This document shows, one piece after another, positions 1 to 5,929 of a DNA stretch of 6,510 nucleotides (the first letter of the stretch is position 1; the number at the start of each line of letters is the position of its first letter). Origin of the DNA: Legionella genomosp. 1 (lineage in GTDB: Bacteria > Pseudomonadota > Gammaproteobacteria > Legionellales > Legionellaceae); NCBI GenBank assembly GCA_945901145.1, contig CAMDJY010000093.1, forward strand, positions 1-6,510, read 5' to 3'. Made by a program: the position numbers and the translations under genes. The notes under the pieces are model-generated. The model had not been told where the DNA came from, did not search any database, and was given only the letters and a program-made list of their open reading frames with translations.

Positions 1-74
1 AAAGTAGTACGTTTAACTCCCGTCAATCTACGAAAATTGTCCGCCGACTCTTCTTTAACTTGCTCAAACCTCAT
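1..74 (-). CDS. IS5-family-like DDE transposase, N-terminal fragment
   Basis: Reading leftward from the ATG at 74 gives MRFEQVKEESADN followed by FRRLTGVKRTT, open to the window edge (24 full codons). The FRRLTGVxxxTF pattern is typical of the N-terminal helix-turn-helix found at the start of IS5-type transposases (the IS427/IS1031 branch). The catalytic DDE domain would lie outside the window. I chose the ATG at 74 over the in-frame ATG at 80 because AAGG at 84-81 sits 6 bases before the former and abuts the latter. It is divergent from the stress-protein gene. Only 24 residues are visible, so the subgroup is uncertain. Confidence 0.72.
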   Translation of the reverse strand, partial: MRFEQVKEESADNFRRLTGVKRTT

Positions 75-133
75 CGACATCCTTGCCAAAAATTAACAAG
101 TTTAATCAATTTCTGAGGTTATGCAAGAGCTCT
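1..133 (-). mobile_element. 5' end of an IS5-like insertion sequence (partial, runs off left edge)
   Basis: The left edge contains the start of a leftward transposase gene preceded by a short leader of about 45 bases and then a sequence that looks like an IS terminus. Read on the minus strand the outer end begins near AGAGCTCTTGCATAACC (about 133 to 117). The outer boundary is approximate because the opposite terminal repeat and the target duplication lie outside the window. The sequence beyond 134 changes character to a REP-like palindrome. Whether the element is complete cannot be judged. Confidence 0.6.
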
Positions 134-136
134 ATT

Positions 137-154
137 GTTGGGCCAAGGCCCAAC
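137..154. repeat. REP-like GC-rich palindrome
   Basis: GTTGGGCCAAGGCCCAAC is an 18-base inverted repeat with two perfect 8-base arms around AA, followed by CTAC. Its GTTGGGC/GCCCAAC arms and trailing CCTAC resemble the GTAGGTTGGG-type dispersed palindromes (REP elements) seen in many bacterial genomes. It lies directly outside the IS end. It lacks a following T-run in either direction, so it is not a convincing intrinsic terminator. The copy number elsewhere in the genome is unknown, so the REP identity is inferred from form alone. Confidence 0.5.
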
Positions 155-166
155 CTACTATGTCGG

Positions 167-180
167 CATGTAACATGTAA
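167..180. repeat. Tandem CATGTAA repeat upstream of the stress-protein promoter
   Basis: CATGTAA occurs twice head to tail, and its core ATGTAA recurs inverted as TTACAT at 211-216, overlapping the -10 hexamer of the candidate usp promoter. Repeats flanking a promoter in this way can be regulator sites, but no regulator consensus is recognised here. Confidence 0.3.
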
Positions 181-188
181 AAAGTGTC

Positions 189-217
189 TTGATAACTTCC
201 CAGCAACGCGTTACATT
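189..217 (+). promoter_or_regulatory. Candidate sigma70 promoter of the Usp gene
   Basis: TTGATA at 189-194 and TACATT at 212-217 are separated by exactly 17 bases, giving a strong -35/-10 pair. Transcription would start near 224, leaving a leader of about 27 bases before the ATG at 251. The ribosome site there is weak (TAAGA at about 240-244). Confidence 0.6.
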
Positions 218-250
218 AAAAAGCTAGATGATTTATAAATAAGATAATCT

Positions 251-670
251 ATGTACCAAATCATTCTGCATGCAACTGATTTAAGCGATGCGCATTTTCA
301 TTGGTGTCAACAGGCCTTAGCCATTGCAAAGCGATTTGATGCCGAGCTATATTTGTTACATGTCATCGAACCTCCTGCGAGTTTGCAATTAGCACAAGGT
401 TTGGGGTTTGCTGAATTTGATTATCCTGTGAAAGAAGATGCCGAAGCTGTATTGAACACAGTGGGTGAGGCTTTACAAATACCTGCATCTCATCTATTTG
501 TCGAAGTCGGATCGATTAAAAACCACACGTTGGAAAAAATCAAAACGCTTGATGCCGATTTGTTGATCATCGGCAGCCATACACCAGACCGTCTTCCTGC
601 TTTTTTAGGCACAACTGCTCACAGTATTATTGAAGCAGTTCCTTGCGATATTTTAACTTTGAAGAAGTAA
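251..670 (+). CDS. Universal stress protein, UspA family
   Basis: A 139-residue single-domain Usp protein, the usual length for the family. These cytoplasmic proteins have a Rossmann-like alpha/beta fold and usually act as dimers in stress survival; the biochemical role of this one cannot be read from sequence. It opens with beta-strand YQIILHATDLS (the family Asp is D10), has AELYLLHV at 31-38 and the C-terminal LLIIGSH at 105-110. The ATP-binding signature G-x2-G-x9-G-(S/T) is degenerate: G108 is present, the second glycine is T111, and only eight residues precede G120-T121. Nucleotide binding is therefore doubtful and the protein may be closer to the non-ATP UspA type. It appears monocistronic, with its own promoter upstream and the toxin-antitoxin promoter 4 bases after its stop. 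Confidence 0.95.
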   Translation: MYQIILHATDLSDAHFHWCQQALAIAKRFDAELYLLHVIEPPASLQLAQGLGFAEFDYPVKEDAEAVLNTVGEALQIPASHLFVEVGSIKNHTLEKIKTLDADLLIIGSHTPDRLPAFLGTTAHSIIEAVPCDILTLKK

Positions 671-674
671 GTAT

Positions 675-704
675 TTGACTTGAATCCGGATTCATAACTA
701 TAAT
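675..704 (+). promoter_or_regulatory. Near-consensus promoter of the toxin-antitoxin operon
   Basis: TTGACT at 675-680 and a perfect TATAAT at 699-704 are 18 bases apart, so transcription should start near 711. The spacer is largely occupied by a palindrome, which suits a promoter that is strong when free and shut off by the antitoxin-toxin complex. The -35 box starts only 4 bases beyond the stop codon of the stress-protein gene. Confidence 0.75.
681..694. promoter_or_regulatory. Operator palindrome in the toxin-antitoxin promoter spacer
   Basis: TGAATCCGGATTCA is a perfect 14-bp palindrome lying between the -35 and -10 boxes. Phd/YefM-type antitoxins bind palindromes overlapping their own promoters and repress jointly with the toxin, so this is the best candidate binding site. 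Position and symmetry are seen; the binding is inferred. Confidence 0.6.
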
Positions 705-707
705 TTT

Positions 708-730
708 AGTAGCTACAATATGAAGCTACT
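708..730. repeat. Inverted repeat AGTAGCT/AGCTACT at the toxin-antitoxin transcription start
   Basis: AGTAGCT at 708-714 is mirrored by AGCTACT at 724-730, with an 8-bp palindrome GTAGCTAC at 709-716 inside the first arm. It covers the predicted transcription start and 5' leader. It may be a second operator half or a leader hairpin just before the ribosome site AAAGGTGA at 733-740. Confidence 0.4.
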
Positions 731-743
731 TTAAAGGTGAATT

Positions 744-974
744 ATGGCACACATCAAAACAATCGGTAAACGTGAGTTTATTCAACACACCAGTAAGTAT
801 ATCAAGCTAGTTGAAGAGCAAGGACAAGAACTTGTCATTACTCATCACAATCGGCCCGATCTTGTGCTATCAAAAATCAAATTAAAGTCTCTTCATGATT
901 TGCGTGGTTCAGTTACCGTTAAAATCCATGGAGACATCAATGAATCAATTCTCCCAGGCTATGATCAGTGGTAA
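744..974 (+). CDS. Phd/YefM-family antitoxin of a type II toxin-antitoxin system
   Basis: A 76-residue protein with a Phd/YefM-like N-terminal region (IKTIGKREFIQHTSKYIKLV, then ELVITHHNRPDLVLSKI) that in this family forms the DNA-binding dimer. The C-terminal tail LHDLRGSVTVKIHGDINES to LPGYDQW fits the flexible toxin-wrapping segment; LRGSV and LPGYDxW endings are common in antitoxins paired with PIN toxins. It should neutralise the PIN RNase encoded downstream and repress the operon. The ATG at 744 is preceded by a strong AAGG at 734-737, 6 bases upstream. Its last codons overlap the toxin start by 7 bases, implying translational coupling. The family assignment is by pattern, and naming it VapB would be equally acceptable. 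Confidence 0.88.
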   Translation: MAHIKTIGKREFIQHTSKYIKLVEEQGQELVITHHNRPDLVLSKIKLKSLHDLRGSVTVKIHGDINESILPGYDQW

Positions 975-1345
975 TTTTAGACACTTGCGCAATCATTGAA
1001 GCATTGCAACCCAGGCCTTCATTTTCAGCAAAAACTGAAAAACTTATTAATGCGGGAGCTTATGTTCTGTCGATTTCATTCGCCGAAATTGCTTGCAAAA
1101 TAAAAGCAGGAAAATTGGAACTGAATATTTCCACGCAAAAGCTGCTCGAAAACTATAGCCAGATTCAAGAGATAGAAATCATAGATATTGGCGTGACTGA
1201 ATGGCTCGATTCTATTGACTTGGCATGGGATAACAATCGCGATCCAGCTGATCGCGTCATCACTGCGTTCGCTATCGAAAAGAAGTCTGCAATTGTGACT
1301 ACGGATCAAAAAATAGCGCAGTTTTATTCAAAGATTATATGGTAA
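968..1345 (+). CDS. PIN-domain ribonuclease toxin (VapC-like)
   Basis: A 125-residue single PIN domain, the usual VapC size. Members of this family are Mg2+-dependent endoribonucleases that cut tRNA or rRNA when freed from their antitoxin. All expected acidic positions are visible: D5 in VILDTCA, E40 in SFAEIACK, D92 and D95 in RDPADRVI, and D113 in VTTDQKI. The set therefore looks catalytically intact. The start is GTG and is forced: an in-frame TGA lies at 962-964, two codons upstream, and D5 is needed for the active site. AGG at 956-958 may serve as ribosome site, with expression coupled to the overlapping antitoxin. The gene faces the lipoprotein gene tail to tail. The RNA target cannot be predicted. 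Confidence 0.94.
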   Translation: MVILDTCAIIEALQPRPSFSAKTEKLINAGAYVLSISFAEIACKIKAGKLELNISTQKLLENYSQIQEIEIIDIGVTEWLDSIDLAWDNNRDPADRVITAFAIEKKSAIVTTDQKIAQFYSKIIW

Positions 1346-1355
1346 TCACGCTAAC

Positions 1356-1484
1356 TTAATACCAGCCGACACTGCTGATATTACAAGAGCCACAGGTTGG
1401 TTCACAGTCGCTCACCGTCTGACAGCAGCCAGATAAGACCACCAAAGTTACAACCCAAAATAGTCTGCACAGTTTAGAATTCAT
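1356..1484 (-). CDS. Small cysteine-rich lipoprotein, uncharacterised
   Basis: A 42-codon reading frame. It opens with a short basic start (MNSKLCR), a hydrophobic stretch LFWVVTLVV and a lipobox LSGC at residues 17-20, so signal peptidase II should cleave before C20 and lipidate it. The predicted mature peptide is only 23 residues (CCQTVSDCEPTCGSC, then NISSVGWY) with five cysteines: C20, C21, C27, C31 and C34. C20 carries the lipid and the others could form disulfides or bind metal. The ribosome site AAGGA at 1496-1492 sits 7 bases before the ATG. It lies 81 bases downstream of the effector gene on the same strand, so co-transcription is possible, though it has its own -10 candidate. I do not recognise a family. 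It is not an obvious entericidin. The lipoprotein call is firm if the frame is translated. Confidence 0.7.
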   Translation of the reverse strand: MNSKLCRLFWVVTLVVLSGCCQTVSDCEPTCGSCNISSVGWY

Positions 1485-1500
1485 AACGCTGTCCTTGTGA

Positions 1501-1539
1501 TTTGAATTGATTAATTACATTATAAGCTAATAATTCAAA
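1501..1539. repeat. AT-rich inverted repeat TTTGAATT/AATTCAAA around the lipoprotein promoter
   Basis: TTTGAATT at 1501-1508 is perfectly mirrored by AATTCAAA at 1532-1539. The stem continues with ATTA (1510-1513) opposite TAAT (1528-1531) after a single unpaired G. The loop contains the minus-strand TATAAT. It could be a regulator site, or a weak hairpin at the end of the effector transcript. It has no GC-rich stem plus T-run, so a strong intrinsic terminator is unlikely. Confidence 0.45.
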
Positions 1540-1549
1540 ATTCGCACAA
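1519..1549 (-). promoter_or_regulatory. Candidate promoter of the small lipoprotein gene
   Basis: On the minus strand a perfect TATAAT lies at 1524-1519. The best -35 match is TTGTGC at 1549-1544 with a long 19-base spacer, so the -35 part is weak. Transcription would start near 1512, giving a leader of about 28 bases that includes AAGGA. Confidence 0.4.
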
Positions 1550-1565
1550 AGACAGGCGTAGGTAG

Positions 1566-4500
1566 CTATGCACCCTTGGAAGAGGGTTTATTATGAACAT
1601 CACGTTCTGGATCAGCAAGATCTTGCTTTTTGTTCACAGAAAATAATCCTAATTTGGATGATTCTGGTTTTTTACTGAGTTTAGATTGATCTTTTACCGA
1701 ATCTTGCAAACTACTGTAGATAATGTCACGTTCAGACTTGTAAATATGAAGTGCTCTTAATATTCCAACCAGCCATTGCACCAACCAGCCAAACGTGAAA
1801 GCATCATAATGATGATAATCTAAGAGCACATGCTTAAATCTTGGTTGCTCAACTTGAAGTTTAATATCGGCAATTTGTTTTGTAATGGCATCACCAGACT
1901 TAAGGATTGCGTTGAGGCGAGTGATTAACGCACTCTTCGCTTGAAGTGTTGTTTGACTTTCAAAAGATAGTTTATGACGTTTTAAGTTTCTACGCTCGCT
2001 TATAATATACCCATTCAACTCATCGATAGCCACTTTAATTGATTCCAATTGAAGATAGGGCTCTAAATACTGTTTTTCGAACGCAAAAACTTCTTTCGCT
2101 AAAAATTGACGTGCTTGTTCATGGATATCATCAGGCCGCTTAATCGCTTTAAAATAGTCTTGTTCTTTCGTTTGAATATGTGCAGCCAAGGCTTGATCAT
2201 AGGCATCTGCACTATAAAGAATGCCTTTGGCTTTACTTTTGTGAGCTGCCAATTCTTGACTAATGGCCTCTCGAATATACTGACGCTCAAATTCATGATT
2301 TAAGTTTATTTGACCATCGAGTTGAGATTTTAAAAATGAGACGCGATCTTGAATTGCTGCCACTTGTATTTTTTTAGTATTAATTAATCCCTGTGTATAA
2401 GCATGATAAATACGCACCAAATGAATGATATGCTCATGCTTTAAATGCGTTCTTTCTTGAGCAGTTGCAGGCCTTGCATTTAACAATAAATTGACCTCAT
2501 CTTCACTGCAAATATTTAAATAATTGTTTTTACAGTTTTTATAGGTTTCTGATTCCTTCATCAGAGGCACTAAACGATTAAATATATCGATGATGTCTTC
2601 ATCTGTACCAGGCGCGCGACCATTTAAAAATTTCTGAGCCAAATCCAGATTTTTCTCGAGCTGCTCAGTATAACTTTGTGTATCTTTAAGTCTTTTTTCA
2701 GCAGCTTGTATGCGCTTTTCAAAAGGTCTTGAACTTGATGCTAAATCAATTTGGTACCAAGATGAGCTCATTGATTTAATTAACCCTTGATAATAAGCAT
2801 CCAACAATTTTTTCATCGTTACGGTAAGCAAGCCTGATTTGACGCAGAATTTTTCTTCCCATTCATCGGCTTCAACCAGTGCGTCAGCCAAAATTTCAGT
2901 ATTAAATACCTCAAGATTATCACTGACCGCTGTATGCGTAGCTGATGCAAAATTCTCCCATCTATTTGTTATTTTTGTAAACAAATCAACCACAGCTCGG
3001 GAATTTAGGATTAATTTAACCCGAGAATCAGAATCATTAATAATATCTTGTGCTTTTTCTGAAAAATCATCAGCAAACTGATGCGCTTCTTTAAAGCTAT
3101 TTTTGTCTCGCTTTTCAATCTGTCGTGTCAAAACCATCAACGAATTCAGGCAATAAAAAATTGTATTTCTTGGTTTTGCAGCTAAATCTTGTTCGGGTTT
3201 TATGGGATTATGGGGTTCTTTAAGTGTCTGCAAGGACGCCAAGCTTTCTTTGCAATAATTCACTAATTCAGAAGATACCTGGGAAACATAAGGATCTTTA
3301 GCAACTAAATCAAGTAACCCGTAAGCTGAGCTGATATGATAGTAAATCAGATAAACGCGGTAAGAATAGAACTCTTTTGTAGTTTTATCATTTAAATGCT
3401 CAAGCTGTAACGCAGCTTCTTTAATATGAAACAAGACATTTGTAAATCGCTTAATATTCAGGGCCTGCTGTGATTCTTGTAAAATTTTAATTGCCGGATC
3501 AATTTTAGTGTAATCAGCTAGATCGGCCTCAGGATAAGGGATCGTTTTAGATTGCAAAAACACATGAGTGTATACGCCTTGCCAAAAATCAGGCTGCTTA
3601 ATTTTCAAATCATCTAAAAGTGTTGGATTGAGTAAACCTGCATATTCATTTAATTTGCCATATAAAAATTTAAATTGCTCTTCAGCGCACGGCTTTCTAA
3701 TTAAAAAATGAGCCCTTGGTGCATCTATAAGATTAGGCGTTAACCTCTGATGCATTGCTGCTTGCGTCATCTTTTGCTGAATCAATGCCAGAAGTTCGGC
3801 AATACGTGCTTCATATTGCTTTAACTCTTTCTGATAACGTTTGTCAATTTTTGAGATAAAATTACTGAGTCGCTTAACGACGCATTGATTTTGCTCTGGA
3901 GAATGCAGAGATAAAGCATGAATAATATCACGGTCCAATTGTTCCACACGCGCCTGATTGGACTTTTGACTTAAAGCCGTGATGACACTCGGTTGAAACA
4001 GCGTATACAAATTGCGTAGTTCATTGAAATTTTCTGAAGGAGATGCTTGTAAAAATTTATGATAAGCCGTTTTAGCATCATAAATCTTATTGCGCTGGGC
4101 AACATATGCCTGATGCAGCATCAGAGCCTGATCTAAAGTTAAATCCTGATGCGGTTCATCATCAACAGCAAAAGCATTAAGATTAACATCATAAGGGTTC
4201 TGTAAAATACCATCCATTGACTCATAAAGATAAGTCACCAAATCACCATTCAATTGCCTTTGAAATTCTATTGTCGCGGCTTCTTTTTCAAAAAAGGCAT
4301 CCAACTTATTTTGAGTTTGTTGAATTAATTTCTGTTCAATGCGATCGTCTGCTTTTTTGCTCATCAATGCTGTGACGATTTTGTTACTTGCTAGTAAATC
4401 CAGTTTTTCAACTGTAGGCTGAATGATGGCATACAATCGAATTAATTGATGCTTAGTTGCCTCATCAAGCTGATTTGGATGGTTATTTAAAATTTTAAAA

Positions 4501-5867
4501 AATTCGTCTGAAGCTTGACAATATTTTTCGCATCTCACATGCGCAGTTTCCCGCGCTGCTTGACGTTGATAAGCCGCGTGCAGTCGACCATGAAGAAACG
4601 AGGCATCTTCTAACACAGAAACATCCTGACCCTGCTCTTTAAAATCAACAAAGCCCTCAACACAACTGATAAGCGTTTTATAAAATGGCTTTAAACTCGC
4701 CATGATTGGACGGGTTAAATTTCCTGATCGAATCATGGTTTCTTCTTCAATTTTATCAATTGCGATGACAATATTGAGCAAATATTCTTTTTTTAATTTG
4801 GCAAGCATAGAACGAATCAAATCTTGATTGGTATCATATAGCGTGCCCGCTTCAGTTAAAATCGTCATAACGATGTCCGTTGCTTCACGGAAGATATAAA
4901 TCAATTCAACTAAATTAAGCGGCTGCAAGAAAGAACCACTGTGTAAATTTCCAAAAGCTTGCTCAAGTTTAATGGCTGCATTTTCTAATTGTTTTAATTT
5001 CTTAGGGGACAATTTAAGTTCTTCAAAAGATTTGGCTTTACGATTCTGATAACTTGCATCAGAAAAATTTGCAGTCGCAAAAAGCTGAATCTTTTGTGTT
5101 AAATCATTAACAAGTAGAGGTGCTGCGCCGATGAGTTCTCCCGTCGCTTTGTAATTAGATTCCTGTAAACCTTCTACAATTTTACCTGTGAGTTCACCAG
5201 CACCTCCGAGAACACCTGATGGGCTCGTAATTTTAATTTGATGCTCAGCAAGAAAAGCATGAGGATTTTGATTAAAAGCATCAGTTTTAGATTTTATTTG
5301 ATTTAAAAAAGAAGAGATTAGCTGATATTCTGGCCCAAAAGCTTCCACAAGATTTAAATCAGGGTGGGTCAAAAGATGACATGCATCGTAAAGATTATCA
5401 ACAATTTTTGACAGCTGAAATTTCTGCAATTCGGTTAAATTTAAATTTCCAAAAAGTTCGATATTTATGGACTCAATACTGACCAAAGCCTGTTCCGCAT
5501 GATACAACGCATTCACGATTTTTTTAATTTGTGAAATATGTGCAGGCTCGTCATTCATTAAATCAAAAGGCACCCCTTCTTTGTTGTAATCTTTTAAGTA
5601 ATCATAGATTCTATCGTTCCACTCATGACCGTCTAAACGATCTTTAAGCAGTTGTTGGATATATTTAAGCAATGGACTCAATTCAGGCTTGCTCTCTGCC
5701 TCAGTCAAATAGTTTCTAGCCTCTTGCTCAGCAGGTGCATCGCCATACATGCCCAGAATCGTGCATCTAATCCCACGGACTAATGGAGAAAAACGACTTG
5801 TATTAAAAAATCGTAAAGTACTAAATATAACTGACGTTGGATCATTTCTATCTAAAAAGGTTGGCAT
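1566..5867 (-). CDS. sdhA: SdhA-like Dot/Icm effector (SidH/SdhA family), large helical protein
   Basis: A 1433-residue, almost wholly helical, Leu/Lys/Gln/Glu-rich protein without signal peptide or recognised catalytic motif. L. pneumophila SdhA is about 1430 residues; it is a type IVB secreted effector that keeps the Legionella vacuole intact in macrophages and has been reported to engage the host phosphatase OCRL. The assignment rests on size, composition and general resemblance recalled from memory, not on an alignment. Visible parts are a Gly-rich patch at 217-249 (SGVLGGAGELTGKI and ATGELIGAAP), degenerate repeats at 424-490, 581-630 and about 1074-1104, coiled-coil-like stretches around 1045-1085 and 1165-1345, a hydrophobic segment GWLVQWLVGILRALHIY at 1360-1376, and a polar tail of about 55 residues suited to Dot/Icm export, though with no clear glutamate block. 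The start is supported by AAGGTGA at 5882-5876. It follows trmB by 62 bases. Confidence 0.75.
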   Translation of the reverse strand: MPTFLDRNDPTSVIFSTLRFFNTSRFSPLVRGIRCTILGMYGDAPAEQEARNYLTEAESKPELSPLLKYIQQLLKDRLDGHEWNDRIYDYLKDYNKEGVPFDLMNDEPAHISQIKKIVNALYHAEQALVSIESINIELFGNLNLTELQKFQLSKIVDNLYDACHLLTHPDLNLVEAFGPEYQLISSFLNQIKSKTDAFNQNPHAFLAEHQIKITSPSGVLGGAGELTGKIVEGLQESNYKATGELIGAAPLLVNDLTQKIQLFATANFSDASYQNRKAKSFEELKLSPKKLKQLENAAIKLEQAFGNLHSGSFLQPLNLVELIYIFREATDIVMTILTEAGTLYDTNQDLIRSMLAKLKKEYLLNIVIAIDKIEEETMIRSGNLTRPIMASLKPFYKTLISCVEGFVDFKEQGQDVSVLEDASFLHGRLHAAYQRQAARETAHVRCEKYCQASDEFFKILNNHPNQLDEATKHQLIRLYAIIQPTVEKLDLLASNKIVTALMSKKADDRIEQKLIQQTQNKLDAFFEKEAATIEFQRQLNGDLVTYLYESMDGILQNPYDVNLNAFAVDDEPHQDLTLDQALMLHQAYVAQRNKIYDAKTAYHKFLQASPSENFNELRNLYTLFQPSVITALSQKSNQARVEQLDRDIIHALSLHSPEQNQCVVKRLSNFISKIDKRYQKELKQYEARIAELLALIQQKMTQAAMHQRLTPNLIDAPRAHFLIRKPCAEEQFKFLYGKLNEYAGLLNPTLLDDLKIKQPDFWQGVYTHVFLQSKTIPYPEADLADYTKIDPAIKILQESQQALNIKRFTNVLFHIKEAALQLEHLNDKTTKEFYSYRVYLIYYHISSAYGLLDLVAKDPYVSQVSSELVNYCKESLASLQTLKEPHNPIKPEQDLAAKPRNTIFYCLNSLMVLTRQIEKRDKNSFKEAHQFADDFSEKAQDIINDSDSRVKLILNSRAVVDLFTKITNRWENFASATHTAVSDNLEVFNTEILADALVEADEWEEKFCVKSGLLTVTMKKLLDAYYQGLIKSMSSSWYQIDLASSSRPFEKRIQAAEKRLKDTQSYTEQLEKNLDLAQKFLNGRAPGTDEDIIDIFNRLVPLMKESETYKNCKNNYLNICSEDEVNLLLNARPATAQERTHLKHEHIIHLVRIYHAYTQGLINTKKIQVAAIQDRVSFLKSQLDGQINLNHEFERQYIREAISQELAAHKSKAKGILYSADAYDQALAAHIQTKEQDYFKAIKRPDDIHEQARQFLAKEVFAFEKQYLEPYLQLESIKVAIDELNGYIISERRNLKRHKLSFESQTTLQAKSALITRLNAILKSGDAITKQIADIKLQVEQPRFKHVLLDYHHYDAFTFGWLVQWLVGILRALHIYKSERDIIYSSLQDSVKDQSKLSKKPESSKLGLFSVNKKQDLADPERDVHNKPSSKGA

Positions 5868-5875
5868 TTAATAAA

Positions 5876-5882
5876 TCACCTT
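5876..5882 (-). promoter_or_regulatory. Ribosome binding site of the effector gene
   Basis: AAGGTGA read on the minus strand ends 8 bases before the ATG at 5867, slightly long but clearly the best site and decisive for this start. A GGA triplet (ACTGGACC) lies just upstream, a spacing at which CsrA could compete with ribosomes; that is speculation from a short motif. Confidence 0.6.
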
Positions 5883-5900
5883 GGTCCAGTATATATCTAT

Positions 5901-5929
5901 ATTGTAAATTAAAACCAAAATAATATCTA
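5901..5929 (-). promoter_or_regulatory. Candidate promoter of the effector gene
   Basis: On the minus strand TAGATA at 5929-5924 and TACAAT at 5906-5901 are 17 bases apart, matching consensus at 4 of 6 and 5 of 6 positions. The -35 box begins immediately after the trmB stop codon. Predicted start near 5894 leaves a leader of about 26 bases containing the ribosome site. The region is very AT-rich, so chance matches are likely. A competing TATACT at 5893-5888 would start transcription inside the ribosome site and is less plausible. Confidence 0.4.

Noticed and set aside
137..154. GC-rich palindrome as an intrinsic terminator
   Set aside because: There is no T-run after it on either strand, and the stem is nearly loopless as DNA symmetry; a REP-like repeat explains it better.
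1076..1309. Minus-strand 77-codon open frame
   Set aside because: It lies wholly inside the PIN toxin gene on the opposite strand, which has all its catalytic residues; the frame shows no ribosome site or family resemblance.
2099..2303. Open frames of about 65 codons on both strands within the effector gene
   Set aside because: They are shadows of the long continuous reading frame and their translations have no recognisable domain pattern.
2839..3081. Plus-strand 80-codon frame rich in serine
   Set aside because: Antisense to the effector coding sequence; its serine-rich composition looks like a by-product of the opposite-strand frame, and no ribosome site was noted.
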